A stretch of DNA of 64,000 bases from Actinoplanes campanulatus (GCF_014647795.1 NZ_BMPW01000016.1:124001-188000); one strand, 5' to 3'; shown: positions 1-9,415, counted from the first letter of the stretch. Program-made: numbers and translations. Notes: generated from the sequence alone by a model not told the origin.

Positions 1-2
1 TC

Positions 3-608
3 GAGGGCGCGGGCGACCCGGTGCTGCTCCAATTCTCGTTCGCCGACGGCACGGTCCAGGTGAACGCCGACAATCGGGTCGCGGCCCGGGCCACCGACCC
101 GGCCCCGCGGCACGCCGATTTCGAGATCGACGTCGAGGAGCCGGCCGAGGAGCCGGCGCCCGTCCCCCGGGCCAGCCGCGACGACCAGGACCGCTTCGGC
201 CCCACCGACTTCGAGTACCCGGAGCCCGTCTACCAGGAGCCGGCCGCCTACGCCGAGCACGTGGCCTACGACGAGCCGACCACGGCCGAGCAGCCCTTCG
301 TCAGCAACCGCCACGAGCACGCTTTCGGCCACGATCCGGCCGGCTACGCCGACCTGGGCAACACCACGCCGCATCCCTTCGCTCCGACGCCGCCTCCGCA
401 GGTGCCATCCCAGGCGACCCCGCATTCGTACGCGCCCGCGCCGGCCGCACACGCCTACCCGGAGCCGTCGCACCCCGAGCCACAGCCGGGTTTCCCGGAG
501 CCGCTGCCCGAGCCGATCCCGCTACAGGTAGAGCGTCCGGAGGAGACGGAGCTGGCGGCCCGCCGTCTGGCCGCCATGCTCCGCGACAACCCGAGCCTCC
601 TCGACTGA
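3..608 (+). CDS. C-terminal part of an unrecognised acidic, proline-rich protein (5' truncated by window edge)
   Basis: The frame is already open at the left edge, so the start lies outside the window; about 201 residues are visible. The first visible stretch (LLQFSFADGTVQV) looks like the end of a folded domain. It is followed by some 150 residues of low-complexity sequence rich in Pro, Glu, Ala, Tyr and His, and a short basic-to-neutral helix ending DNPSLLD. This is typical of a disordered tail. I do not recognise the family. A spacer of 290 bases before the next gene holds no ORF I would support. Confidence is for the gene being real, not for a function. Confidence 0.6.
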   Translation, partial: EGAGDPVLLQFSFADGTVQVNADNRVAARATDPAPRHADFEIDVEEPAEEPAPVPRASRDDQDRFGPTDFEYPEPVYQEPAAYAEHVAYDEPTTAEQPFVSNRHEHAFGHDPAGYADLGNTTPHPFAPTPPPQVPSQATPHSYAPAPAAHAYPEPSHPEPQPGFPEPLPEPIPLQVERPEETELAARRLAAMLRDNPSLLD

Positions 609-898
609 CCGCGGCAGTTCCACTGCTCGTGGCGAGCCGACCTCACGCGAGCCGCAGCATTACTCTCCGAAGTCACTTGATCACTCTTCCCGCCTGTCGG
701 GAACGCCCGGTTTCCGGTGATCAGCACGGTCTGAGATGTCTGAGTTCGCCTGTTTGGCCGATCTTCTCCTCCGTTCCGCTCACCGCCCTTGAGTCACGCT
801 CGGTAGCGACATACGGTCCTACTACCTCGGCTGACGCACAGACAGTGATCATTGCGGAGGAGATCCCCGCCTGAGATCCCCTCGAGAAGAGGCTCCGC

Positions 899-2062
899 AT
901 GTCTCGTCGTGAAGCCCACCTGGTCGGCGGCACCCATCCCGAGGCCGTCCGGCTCGCCCCGGTCGCTCTCGCCATGCGTGAAGCCGGCCTGCTCGAGCCG
1001 GTCCTGCTGGCCGCCGGTCCGCACGCCACGATGGTCACCGAGGCGCTCGGCGCGTTCGGTCTCGAGCCGGACATCACGCTCCAGGCCGAACCGTCCGCCG
1101 ACGGCCGGGCCGAGGCGCTCACCGCGATGATCCGCGAGCTGGACGAGCTGTGGTCGGTGCGCACCCCCGCCGCCGTGATCGTGCAGGGCGACACCACCAC
1201 CAGCCTGGCCGGCGCGCTGGCCGCGTTCTGGCGCCGCATCCCGGTCGTCCACCTGGGGGCCGGCCTGCGCTCCGGTGACCCGGGGTCGCCGTTCCCGGAG
1301 GAGGGCGACCGGCGCCTGGCCGCCCAGGTCGCCGCCCTGCACCTGGCGCCCACCCCGCTGGCCGCCATGAACCTGCTGGACGAGGGGATCCCGGCCCGCG
1401 ACGTGCTGATCACCGGCGACACCGTGGTGGACGCGACGCTCGCGGTGGCCGGCCGGAAGCCGCCGTTCGAGAACCCGGACGTCGCCGCGGCCCGGGTCGC
1501 CGGCACCAACCGCCTGATCCTGGTGACCGCGGAACCCCACGACCGGATCCTCGCCGCGGTCCGCGATCTGATCGACCGCTACCCGGACATCGACGTGATC
1601 CTGCCGGGCCACCCGGACCCGGAGGCCCGGTCCCAGGTGGACACCGCGCTGGCCGGGGTGGAGCGGGTGACGGTCACCGACCCGCTGTCCTACCCGGACC
1701 TGTCCCGGCTGCTGTCCGAGGCTTACCTGCTGCTCACCGACTCGGGCGACCTCCTGGCGGAGGCGCCGTCGTTCGGGGTGCCGGCCCTGGTGCTGCGCGA
1801 CGTCACCGAGCGGGTCGAGTCGCTGTACGCCGGCTGCGCCGAGCTGGTCGGGCCGGACACCGCGCTGATCGTGTCGGACGCGTCCGCGCTGCTGAACAGC
1901 CGGGTCCGCCGCGACGCCATGACGGCCGGCGGGAACCCGTACGGTGATGGTCTGGCCGCCCGGCGCACCGCGCAGGCCACCGCCGCCCTCCTGGGTCTCG
2001 CACCCGCCCCCGAGGCCATGCCCGTCACCCCGCACATCGCCGACGCGATCCTGAACGGCTGA
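899..2062 (+). CDS. UDP-N-acetylglucosamine 2-epimerase family protein (WecB-like)
   Basis: A 387-aa protein with the non-hydrolysing UDP-GlcNAc 2-epimerase fold. Family signatures are in order: GTHPEAVRLAPV near residue 11 (nucleotide-sugar binding), VQGDTTTSLAGALAAFW near 97, VHLGAGLRSGD near 115 with PFPEEGDRR after it, and LITGDTVVDATL near 170. Such enzymes interconvert UDP-GlcNAc and UDP-ManNAc in cytoplasmic sugar-nucleotide supply. Some consensus positions are changed (GTH for GTR, HLGAG for HVEAG), so the exact substrate is uncertain. A purine-rich RBS (agaagagg) sits just upstream of the ATG. The next gene starts 5 bases after the stop, suggesting co-transcription. Confidence 0.85.
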   Translation: MSRREAHLVGGTHPEAVRLAPVALAMREAGLLEPVLLAAGPHATMVTEALGAFGLEPDITLQAEPSADGRAEALTAMIRELDELWSVRTPAAVIVQGDTTTSLAGALAAFWRRIPVVHLGAGLRSGDPGSPFPEEGDRRLAAQVAALHLAPTPLAAMNLLDEGIPARDVLITGDTVVDATLAVAGRKPPFENPDVAAARVAGTNRLILVTAEPHDRILAAVRDLIDRYPDIDVILPGHPDPEARSQVDTALAGVERVTVTDPLSYPDLSRLLSEAYLLLTDSGDLLAEAPSFGVPALVLRDVTERVESLYAGCAELVGPDTALIVSDASALLNSRVRRDAMTAGGNPYGDGLAARRTAQATAALLGLAPAPEAMPVTPHIADAILNG

Positions 2063-2067
2063 GGAAC

Positions 2068-2418
2068 ATGGACGTAGTGGACTTCTGGATCCGTTCGTGG
2101 ACCAGTGACGACCTGCCCGGTGCGCGGAAGCTGCTCGCCCCGGACGTCGAGGCGGAGTGGAATCTCGACGCCCCGGTCGACGACGAGGAGATGCTCCAGG
2201 TCCTGCACCGGATCGCCGCCTTCGCGGACGGTGTCTCGGTGGTCGCCCGGACCGACGCGGTGGACGGGTCCGCGCTGATCTACGACCTGGCGGCGCCGTT
2301 CGGCACGGCCCGGCTGGTCGAGTTCCTCGGCGTCGAGGATCGACGCATCAACGAGGTCCGGCATGTGTACGACGTGACCGCCATCGATCGTTTCTTCCCC
2401 GGCCTGTACGCCAATTAG
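2068..2418 (+). CDS. SnoaL/NTF2-like small protein
   Basis: A 116-aa protein beginning DVVDFWIRSWTSDDLPGARKLLAPDVEAEW, the usual opening of NTF2-like/SnoaL folds: an N-terminal helix pair followed by a curved sheet. No enzymatic residues can be assigned. Its ATG is 5 bases after the epimerase stop, and the RBS (gagga) overlaps that stop, so the two genes are probably one transcript. Functions of such proteins range from small-molecule isomerases to binding modules; nothing here decides between them. Confidence 0.75.
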   Translation: MDVVDFWIRSWTSDDLPGARKLLAPDVEAEWNLDAPVDDEEMLQVLHRIAAFADGVSVVARTDAVDGSALIYDLAAPFGTARLVEFLGVEDRRINEVRHVYDVTAIDRFFPGLYAN

Positions 2419-2456
2419 GCCGTTTTCTGTCCTCTTCCGTGGGTAGCGTGCGGTCC

Positions 2457-2879
2457 ATGGCATACGACTTCCAGATCGTCGTGGACTGCACCGAACCCCA
2501 CACGCTCGCCGACTGGTGGGCCGAGACCATGGGCTGGAACGTGGAGCCCCAGGACGAGGCGTTCATCAAGGAGATGGTCGCCAAGGGCTTCGCCACCGAC
2601 GAGGAGACCACCCACCACCGCGGGAAACTCGTGTGGCGGGCCGGCGCGGCGATCCGTCACCCGGAGACCGATCAGCGGGTCCTCTTCCAGTTCGACGCCG
2701 CCGCCAAGAGCGTGAAGAACCGGGTGCACCTGGACGTCTTCGTCGGCGCCGACCAGCGGGACGCGGTCCGCGACCGGCTGGTCGAGCGCGGCGCCACCTT
2801 CCTCTGGGCCGGCCGGCAGGGGCCGCACTCGTGGCTGACGATGGCCGACCCGGAGTCCAACGAGTTCTGCGTCACCTGA
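2457..2879 (+). CDS. VOC-family (glyoxalase/bleomycin-resistance fold) protein
   Basis: A 140-aa protein. It opens with DFQIVVDCTEPHTLADWWAETMGW, the first beta-alpha-beta unit of vicinal-oxygen-chelate proteins, and ends with the second half (VHLDVFVGADQRDAVRDRL... WLTMADPESNEFCV). The frame is open further upstream, but the ATG at 2457 gives the canonical start. That ATG is 7 bases after a TAGCGT -10-like hexamer with no RBS, suggesting a leaderless message. The 3' end overlaps the convergent hydrolase gene by 8 bases. The substrate is unknown; related proteins are often annotated as VOC family without function. Confidence 0.8.
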   Translation: MAYDFQIVVDCTEPHTLADWWAETMGWNVEPQDEAFIKEMVAKGFATDEETTHHRGKLVWRAGAAIRHPETDQRVLFQFDAAAKSVKNRVHLDVFVGADQRDAVRDRLVERGATFLWAGRQGPHSWLTMADPESNEFCVT

Positions 2880-3627
2880 CCGGCAGGGTGCGGCCCAGCA
2901 GGGCGAAGAGCGCTTCCCAATGCCGCCGTTCGCCCTCCTCGTGGTGCATCGAGGTATCCGACATGGTGAAGCCGTGCGGCGCGCCCTCGTACAGCTCCGA
3001 GGTGTAGGTGACGCCCGCCGCGTCGAAGGCGGCCTCCAGCGTCTTGATCTGCTCGGGCCTCATCGAGCCGTCGTCGTCGGCGTGCGCGAAGTAGACCTCG
3101 GCGGTGATCGCGGCGACACCCGTGTGCGGACTGTCCGGCGCGTCGGTCACCACCCCGCCCGCGTGGAAGCTGCCCAGCGCCGCGATCCGGTCCGGCAGCG
3201 CCGCCGTCACGATCAGCGCGTTGCGCCCGCCCATGCAGTAGCCGACCAGCCCGGCCGGACCGTCCGCCACCTTCTCCTGCCCGGCGAGGAAGTCCAGGTA
3301 GGCGGTGGCGTCGGCGGTGATCCGCTCCGGTGTGAGGGCACGGATCATCGGCATCAGGCGACCGAACGCGGCGCCCCGCTTCGCGCCGTCGGTCAGCTCC
3401 TCCGGGGTGACCAGGGGACCGCTCGCGTCGCGGTAGAAGAGGTTGGGGACGAGAACCGCGTACCCCCGGGCGGCGATCCGCCGCGCCATCTCCATGAGCC
3501 GCGGCCGCAGGCCGAAGGCATCCATGAACATCAGGACCGCGGGGTACGGGCCGGGGCCGGCCGGCGTCACGAAATACGCCTCGGCGACGCCGTCAGCAGC
3601 CGGGACATGGATCTCACTGGGTGACAT
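2872..3627 (-). CDS. Dienelactone hydrolase family protein
   Basis: A 251-aa alpha/beta hydrolase. The nucleophile elbow reads GLVGYCMGGRNA, with Cys as nucleophile as in dienelactone hydrolases. An acidic residue follows in YFAHADDDGSM, and the catalytic His lies in GAPHGFTM near the C terminus, so the Cys-Asp-His triad is complete. Such cytosolic enzymes open lactones or related esters in aromatic degradation. The gene is divergent from the TetR-type gene at 3686, about 58 bases away, which is a plausible regulator. Confidence 0.87.
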   Translation of the reverse strand: MSPSEIHVPAADGVAEAYFVTPAGPGPYPAVLMFMDAFGLRPRLMEMARRIAARGYAVLVPNLFYRDASGPLVTPEELTDGAKRGAAFGRLMPMIRALTPERITADATAYLDFLAGQEKVADGPAGLVGYCMGGRNALIVTAALPDRIAALGSFHAGGVVTDAPDSPHTGVAAITAEVYFAHADDDGSMRPEQIKTLEAAFDAAGVTYTSELYEGAPHGFTMSDTSMHHEEGERRHWEALFALLGRTLPVR

Positions 3628-3685
3628 AGCGGCACCGTAACATCGGATCTCCGTGATTCACGTCGCACGCCGTATCCTGTGGCCC

Positions 3686-4249
3686 ATGGCCACCCGGCTG
3701 CGTGCGGACGCCCGCCGTAACCGTGCAGCCCTGCTCGCCGCGGCGCGCGAGGTCTTCGCCGAGCAGGGCCTAGACGCGTCGCTCGACGAGATCGCCCGGC
3801 GGGCCGGCGTCGGCAACGCCACCCTCTACCGGCGCTTCCCGAGCCGCCGCCATCTGATCGCCGAGGTCTTCGCGAGCCACATGACCGCCGCGGTCCATCT
3901 GGCCGAGCAGGCGCTCGAGCATCCGGACCCGTGGGCGGCGTTCGTCGGCTACCTGACCCGGGTCTGCGAGTTGCAGGCCACCGACCGGGGGCTCGCCGAG
4001 CTGCTGGTCACCACGGCCTTCGACGACGACGAGCGGCTGGCCGCGCTGCGGGTCGCCGCCCAGCGGCGGGCCGTCGACGTGCTGACCCGGGCCCAGCGGG
4101 CGGGCCGGCTGCGGTCCGACTTCACCCGGGACGACCTGGGGTTGCTGATGATGGCGAACGCCGGGGTGGCACAGCACTCGGCCGATCCGCACGCCTGGCG
4201 GCGACAACTCACCCTCGTCATCGGCGGCCTCGGCACACGGCCGGTCTGA
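3686..4249 (+). CDS. TetR/AcrR family regulator
   Basis: A 187-aa TetR-type repressor. The N-terminal helix-turn-helix is clear (ALLAAAREVFAEQGLDASLDEIARRAGVGNATLYRRF, broken at residue 20 here only for description), followed by an all-helical ligand domain. The start at 3686 is preferred over 3653: it places the HTH at the usual distance, and a TATCCT -10-like hexamer lies 7 bases upstream, suggesting a leaderless message. It is divergent from the dienelactone hydrolase gene and probably controls it. The ligand is unknown. Confidence 0.87.
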   Translation: MATRLRADARRNRAALLAAAREVFAEQGLDASLDEIARRAGVGNATLYRRFPSRRHLIAEVFASHMTAAVHLAEQALEHPDPWAAFVGYLTRVCELQATDRGLAELLVTTAFDDDERLAALRVAAQRRAVDVLTRAQRAGRLRSDFTRDDLGLLMMANAGVAQHSADPHAWRRQLTLVIGGLGTRPV

Positions 4250-4254
4250 GGACC

Positions 4255-4854
4255 CTATCGCTGGACGGCGAATCCCCGGCCCGCGTCGGCCAGCGCCTCC
4301 CCGGCCAGCGCCCAGAAAGACCTCGCCGTGGGATTCTCCAGCCACGCGTTCATCGAGATGCGCAGGGCGGCCAGGAAGGTGGCGGCGAGCAGCGTCGCCC
4401 GTACCCCTGAAGGGTCTGGGTCCTTGATCCGGACCGCGACCTCGGCGGCCAGCTCGCGCTCCAGCCCGGCGAAGGTCCGCACCTGAGCGGCCGCCAGCGA
4501 CGGATGCCGGCGGACCAGACGGCTCCGAACGACCCAATCCGGGTCGGGATCGCCCTGGTCGCCGTAGAACTCGCCGGCGGCGGCGGTCAGCGCGACCCAC
4601 GGCGGTTCGTCCACGGGACGGGCCCGGACCAGCCCCACCAGCTTCCGCATGCGGTGCTGATCACCGTAGAAGAGCGCTTCCTCCTTATTGGCGAAGTAGT
4701 TGGAGAAGGTCCGCCGGGAGACACCCGCCTCGTCGGCGATCGCCTCGACCGTGATCCGATCCGGCCCGTGCTCCAGCGCCAGCCGCAGGGCCGCCTCGTA
4801 CAGGGCCTGCCGGGTGGCCTCCTTCTTGCGCTCCCGTAGGCCCGCCTCACTCAT
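4255..4854 (-). CDS. TetR/AcrR family regulator, divergent from the efflux pump
   Basis: A 199-aa TetR-type repressor. The N-terminal DNA-binding domain contains ITVEAIADEAGVSRRTFSNYF around residues 34-54, and the remainder is helical with a TetR-like C-terminal ligand domain. It is transcribed away from the MFS exporter at 4965 with a 110-base gap that holds a perfect inverted repeat (4891-4904). This is the usual layout of a drug-responsive repressor controlling its own gene and an exporter. The 3' end is 5 bases from the convergent TetR gene upstream. Confidence 0.88.
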   Translation of the reverse strand: MSEAGLRERKKEATRQALYEAALRLALEHGPDRITVEAIADEAGVSRRTFSNYFANKEEALFYGDQHRMRKLVGLVRARPVDEPPWVALTAAAGEFYGDQGDPDPDWVVRSRLVRRHPSLAAAQVRTFAGLERELAAEVAVRIKDPDPSGVRATLLAATFLAALRISMNAWLENPTARSFWALAGEALADAGRGFAVQR

Positions 4855-4890
4855 GACCTGAGCCTACCGGCGTGTGATTCAGTTCCCAAC

Positions 4891-4904
4891 GTGCAAAGTT
4901 GCAC
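4891..4904. promoter_or_regulatory. Candidate TetR operator (perfect inverted repeat)
   Basis: GTGCAAAGTTGCAC: two perfect 6-base half-sites (GTGCAA / TTGCAC) separated by two bases. It lies in the divergent intergenic region, 37 bases from the TetR start and 60 from the exporter start. Position and symmetry fit a TetR-family operator. Binding is inferred, not shown. Confidence 0.6.
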
Positions 4905-4964
4905 ACTAGGCAACCTTGGGCCGACAGTTGACTGCACAAGCATTCCGAGGAGGCCCGCCGCCTG

Positions 4965-6536
4965 ATGAGCGCACCCACCATGGACCGGGTGGAGCAGCAG
5001 AGCCCGATGACGCACCGCGAGATCATGGAAGCCCTGTCCGGCCTCCTGCTCGTGCTCTTCGTCGCGATGGCCAGCTCCACCATCGTCTCCACCGCCCTAC
5101 CGAAGATCATCGGCGACCTGAACGGCAGCCAGACCCAGTACACCTGGGTGGTCACCGCGACCCTGCTGACCGCCACGGCGACCACCCCGATCTGGGGCAA
5201 ACTCTCCGACCTCTACAGCAAGAAGCTGCTGGTCCAGCTCTCCATCGTGCTGTTCGTGCTCGGCTCGCTGGCGGCCGGCTTCACCCAGACCACCGAGCAG
5301 CTGATCGCCGCCCGGGCCTTCCAGGGCATCGGCATGGGCGGCGTGCAGGCGCTGGTGCAGGTCGCCATCGCCACGATGATCCCGCCGCGGGAGCGCGGCC
5401 GCTACAACGGATACCTGGGCGGCGTGATGGCGCTCGCCACCGTCGGCGGCCCGCTGCTGGGCGGCCTGATCGTGGACACCGAAGCGCTCGGCTGGCGCTG
5501 GTGCTTCTTCATCGGCGCGCCGTTCGCCGTGATCGCCCTGCTGGTCCTCCAGAAGACCCTGCACCTGCCGGTCATCCGCCGGGAGAACGTGAAGGTCGAC
5601 TACCTGGGCGCCACCCTGATCGCCGCCGGCGTCAGCGTCATCCTGATCTGGGTGTCCTTCGTGGACGGCTCGTTCGGCTGGGTCTCCTGGCAGACCTTCG
5701 CCATGGTCGGTGGCGGCCTGGCCCTGCTCGGCATCGCCACCCGGGTCGAGTCGCGCGTCGCCGAGCCGGTGGTGCCGCTGCCGATCGTCCGCCAGCGCAC
5801 CACGGCCCTGGCCATCCTCGGCAGCCTGGCGGTCGGCATGGCGATGTTCGGTGGCTCCGTCTTCCTCGGCCAGTACTTCCAGATCGGCCGCGGCTACAGC
5901 CCGACCGAGGCCGGCCTGCTGATGATCCCGATGATGATCGGCATCATGCTGTCCTCGACCATCGCCGGCAAGGCCATGACCAAGAGCGGCAAGATCAAGC
6001 CGTACGTGGTGGCCGGCACGATCATCCTGGTCATCGGGTTCGCCGGGCTCTCCGTGCTCGACCACGAGACCCCGCTCTGGTACATCGGCTCGGCCATGGC
6101 CCTGGTCGGCGTCGGTGTCGGCATGTCCATGCAGAACCTGGTCCTGGCCGTGCAGAACACCGTCTCGCTCAAGGACATCGGCGCGGCCAGCTCGACCGTC
6201 GCGTTCTTCCGGTCACTGGGCGGCACGATCGGCGTCTCGGTCCTGGGCGCGGTCCTCGCCCGGCGGGTCACCGACTCGATCAACGAGCAGCTCACCGCGA
6301 TGGGCGTACCGGCGGGCGGCGGCTCGGGCACCAGCTCGCTCAACCTGAGCAGCCTGCCGGAGTCGATCCAGCACGTGGTCCGGTCCGCGTACGGGGACGC
6401 CACCGGGCACATCTTCCTGATCTCCATGGGCATCGCGGTGATCGGCGTGGTGGCCGCGGTCGCCATGAAACCGGCCAAGCTGCGCTCGACGGTCGACGTC
6501 ACCGCCCCGGCGAAGGTCCCCGCTGCTACGAAGTAG
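4965..6536 (+). CDS. DHA2-family MFS drug efflux transporter (EmrB/QacA type)
   Basis: A 523-aa integral membrane protein of the 14-TM DHA2 major facilitator group. TM1 begins LSGLLLVLFVAMASSTIVSTALP, containing the family motif around DxTIVNxALP. Motif A-like GKLSDLYSKK follows TM2, and an antiporter motif C-like stretch (GYLGGVMALATVGGPLLGG) lies in TM5. It probably exports drugs or a toxic metabolite using the proton gradient. The divergent TetR gene and palindrome suggest induction by substrate. A gagg RBS precedes the ATG. Confidence 0.9.
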   Translation: MSAPTMDRVEQQSPMTHREIMEALSGLLLVLFVAMASSTIVSTALPKIIGDLNGSQTQYTWVVTATLLTATATTPIWGKLSDLYSKKLLVQLSIVLFVLGSLAAGFTQTTEQLIAARAFQGIGMGGVQALVQVAIATMIPPRERGRYNGYLGGVMALATVGGPLLGGLIVDTEALGWRWCFFIGAPFAVIALLVLQKTLHLPVIRRENVKVDYLGATLIAAGVSVILIWVSFVDGSFGWVSWQTFAMVGGGLALLGIATRVESRVAEPVVPLPIVRQRTTALAILGSLAVGMAMFGGSVFLGQYFQIGRGYSPTEAGLLMIPMMIGIMLSSTIAGKAMTKSGKIKPYVVAGTIILVIGFAGLSVLDHETPLWYIGSAMALVGVGVGMSMQNLVLAVQNTVSLKDIGAASSTVAFFRSLGGTIGVSVLGAVLARRVTDSINEQLTAMGVPAGGGSGTSSLNLSSLPESIQHVVRSAYGDATGHIFLISMGIAVIGVVAAVAMKPAKLRSTVDVTAPAKVPAATK

Positions 6537-6652
6537 GGCAGATCACGCCGCACTCCTTGGAATGATCCGCTCACACAGCGCTAATCTCGGGTTTCCTCAG
6601 TCGTAGCGTTCCCCGGCCGATGGTTCACGTCGGCAGAACAGAGGAGGCTCGG

Positions 6653-8227
6653 ATGGTGCGGTCGGTCGACGCCGAGGTGCTCTCGGCCGCTCTGCTCACC
6701 ATCGAAGACGAGCGTTCCTGGGACGCGCAGGCCGAGTTGACCCGGGCGATCTCCATCGAGGAGGCCGCCCGGGTCCTCGGCGATCCACTCCTGATCGCCC
6801 GAGCCCGGCTCTGCCAGGCCAACATGCGGATGCGCTCGGGCGACATCGCCGGGGCCGCCGAGCAGATCTGGCAGGTCCACGAGTGGGCGGTCGGCAACGA
6901 CGCCCGGCTCCTGCTCGCCCGCACCCATCTGATCTGGGCCTGCATCCACCAGCACCTCGGCGACTCCGAGCAGGCCCTGGAGCACGCGCTGCTCTCGGTC
7001 GAGCTGCTCGACGACGAGTCCACCACCCACATGCACATCTGGCACCGCACCAAACTCGCCGACGCGCTGTGGGCGGCCGGCTCGATGGACGCCGCCCGGA
7101 TCCGCTACGCGCAGGCCGAGGAGCTCGCCGTTCTCACCGGGTCACCGGTCCTGCTCAGCCTACTCAACAACCATGCCTACGCGGAGTACGACACCGGCCA
7201 CCAGCAGCGCGCCGAAGAGGTCGCGAAACGCCTCCAGCGACTGGCCGAGGAACGCGGCATCCCCCTCGAACCGGCCTTCCTCGACACGATCGGGGCCATC
7301 CAGATCGGCAACGGGCGGTTCGCCGAGGCCGAGACCACCATGCGGCTGTGCATCGAGCGGCACGCCGAGGGCCGGCACGAGGACGCCGACGCCCTCCCGG
7401 AGTACCTGTTGACCCTCGCCCAGGCGCAGCGCGGTCTACAGGCATATGCACGGGCCCAGGAGAGCCTCGACGAGTGCCGGGCCATGTGCGCCGACCGGGA
7501 CCTCGTCGAGGTCCTCGTCCGGGTGCACCAGGAGCAGGCCGAGTTGCACGCCGTCCGGGGCGAGTTCGCCGAGGCGTTCGCGGTGCACAAGACGTTCTTC
7601 CTGGCGTACCAGAATCTGCACTCGCTCCAGCGGGAAGCGCGTACCCGTACCCGGCAGGCGATGTTCGAGACGGTCGAGGCCCGGCAGGAGGCCGAGCGGT
7701 TCCGCGAGCAGGCCCGCCGCGACCCGCTCACCGGGCTGCACAACCGCCGCCACGTCGACGAGGTGCTGCCCGTTCTGATCGAGTCGGACCCGGCGCTCAC
7801 CATCGCGCTGGTCGACCTCGACCACTTCAAGCAGGTCAACGACCGGCTCTCGCACAGCGTCGGCGACCAGGTGCTGATCAAGGTGGCCGCCCTGATCGCG
7901 GACGGGGTGGCGGCCGCCTGCCCGGAGGGTTTCACCGCGCGGATCGGTGGCGAGGAGTTCCTCGTCGTGCTGCCCGGCACCCTCCCGGCCCGGGCTTTCG
8001 CCCTGCTCGACGGCATCCGCCGGACGATCCGGGAGCACGACTGGCGCGACCTCACGCACGGCCTTCCGGTCACCGTGAGCATCGGTGTCGCCGCCGCCGC
8101 GGACGTCGCGGCGCCCACCCAGCCGACCCTTCTGTCCACTGCGGACGGTCACCTGTACTCTGCCAAGCACGCCGGACGTGATCGTGTCGTCTCGGCCGCC
8201 TCCCGGGGATACGCCTCGGCCGCCTGA
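6653..8227 (+). CDS. TPR-repeat diguanylate cyclase (GGDEF)
   Basis: A 524-aa cytosolic protein. Residues 1-340 are helical TPR-like repeats; a short coiled linker leads into a GGDEF domain. The signature GGEEF is at about residues 432-436 and the upstream DLDHFKQVND metal/substrate motif is intact, so it should make cyclic di-GMP from GTP. The RxxD product-inhibition site expected just before GGEEF is absent, so feedback inhibition by that route is unlikely. Start chosen at 6653 because of a strong aggaggc RBS; 6620 lacks one. The TPR part probably senses a protein partner. Confidence 0.9.
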   Translation: MVRSVDAEVLSAALLTIEDERSWDAQAELTRAISIEEAARVLGDPLLIARARLCQANMRMRSGDIAGAAEQIWQVHEWAVGNDARLLLARTHLIWACIHQHLGDSEQALEHALLSVELLDDESTTHMHIWHRTKLADALWAAGSMDAARIRYAQAEELAVLTGSPVLLSLLNNHAYAEYDTGHQQRAEEVAKRLQRLAEERGIPLEPAFLDTIGAIQIGNGRFAEAETTMRLCIERHAEGRHEDADALPEYLLTLAQAQRGLQAYARAQESLDECRAMCADRDLVEVLVRVHQEQAELHAVRGEFAEAFAVHKTFFLAYQNLHSLQREARTRTRQAMFETVEARQEAERFREQARRDPLTGLHNRRHVDEVLPVLIESDPALTIALVDLDHFKQVNDRLSHSVGDQVLIKVAALIADGVAAACPEGFTARIGGEEFLVVLPGTLPARAFALLDGIRRTIREHDWRDLTHGLPVTVSIGVAAAADVAAPTQPTLLSTADGHLYSAKHAGRDRVVSAASRGYASAA

Positions 8228-8317
8228 AATCCCCGATCGCGGGGGTGAAGTCGGTCGATCGTTCGGGCTAGGCTGTTTGCGCTTGGGCTCGACGGGTTTT
8301 GTCGCAAGGAGGCGGTC

Positions 8318-9139
8318 GTGACAGAGGGCAGTTCCGCACCTACCGAGGTGGCCCCGCCCGGGGTCAACATCAACGTGCCGCACTCCGCCCGCATCTACGA
8401 CTACTGGCTCGGCGGCAAGGACAACTTCGCCGTCGACCGCGCCGTCGGAGAGGCGATGATCCAGGCCATTCCCGGCATGAAGTACATGGCCGGCGAGAAC
8501 CGGAAGTTCGTCCACCGGGCGGCCCGTGACCTGGTCGCCAAGGAGGGCATCCGCCAGTTCCTGGACATCGGCACCGGCATCCCGACCCGGCCCAACCTGC
8601 ACGAGATCGCCCAGCGGATCGCCCCGTCGACCCGCGTCGTCTACGTCGACAACGACCCGATCGTGCTGGTCCACGCCCGCGCACTGATGCTCAGTGACCC
8701 CGCCGGCCGTAGTGAGTACATCGCCGCCGACATCCGCAAGCCGCGCTCCATCCTCGACGACCCGGCCCTGCGCGACACCCTCGACCTGACCCAGCCGGTC
8801 GGCCTCACCCTGATCGCCATCCTGATGCTGCTCGCCGACGCCGACGACCCGTGGTCCAAGGTCGCCGAGCTGCGCGACGCCCTGCCGTCGGGCAGCTGCC
8901 TCGCCATCACCCACCCGACCGCCGACTTCAACCCGGCCGAGGTCGACGCCGCGGTCGCCGCCGCCACCGGCGCCGGCATGACCCTGGTGGCCCGCAGCCG
9001 CGAGGCGGTCGAGCGCTTCTTCGGCGACTGGGAGCTCCTCGAGCCCGGCCTGGTCCCGGTCTCGGCCTGGCGCCCGGACGGCAAGGTCGAAAACCCGGAG
9101 GCCGCCTACTACTGGTCAGGCGTGGCCCGCAAGCCTTAA
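8318..9139 (+). CDS. DUF574-type SAM-dependent methyltransferase
   Basis: A 273-aa protein of the actinobacterial methyltransferase family PF04672. Characteristic stretches are PHSARIYDYWLGGKDNFAVD near the N terminus, the SAM-binding motif I FLDIGTGIPT near residue 86, and the acidic loop VVYVDNDPIVLVHARAL. Start is GTG with a strong aaggagg RBS. These proteins are abundant in streptomycetes and relatives but their substrates are generally unknown. A gene-free stretch of about 450 bases follows, containing the hairpin element at 9416. Confidence 0.88.
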   Translation: MTEGSSAPTEVAPPGVNINVPHSARIYDYWLGGKDNFAVDRAVGEAMIQAIPGMKYMAGENRKFVHRAARDLVAKEGIRQFLDIGTGIPTRPNLHEIAQRIAPSTRVVYVDNDPIVLVHARALMLSDPAGRSEYIAADIRKPRSILDDPALRDTLDLTQPVGLTLIAILMLLADADDPWSKVAELRDALPSGSCLAITHPTADFNPAEVDAAVAAATGAGMTLVARSREAVERFFGDWELLEPGLVPVSAWRPDGKVENPEAAYYWSGVARKP

Positions 9140-9415
9140 ACCCTTCTCCGGTACGGGGACAGACCGCCCCGCCGAACCTGCCCGTTCCGTCGCACCACGC
9201 GATCACCTGCCCGCTCACGCCGGTGACCCGCCCGCCGGCCTGAGCCTGACCGGGCGGCTTGACGCCGCACGGTCCGACCCGGTCGGCTGGCGCCGCACGG
9301 GTCACCGGGTCCGGATGGCTCTGGGAGCCAGCTGGGGAGATCTGCTTCCCACGGCACTTGTTCTGGCCGGGGAGCGGTCACGTCGAGGTGGACGGCGGTG
9401 CACTCAACGTCCCCC

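Noticed and set aside
4916-6565. Long plus-strand frame overlapping the DHA2 exporter
   Set aside because: Arg/Pro/Gly-rich composition typical of a shadow frame in GC-rich DNA; the overlapping frame at 4965 has clear membrane segments and MFS motifs.
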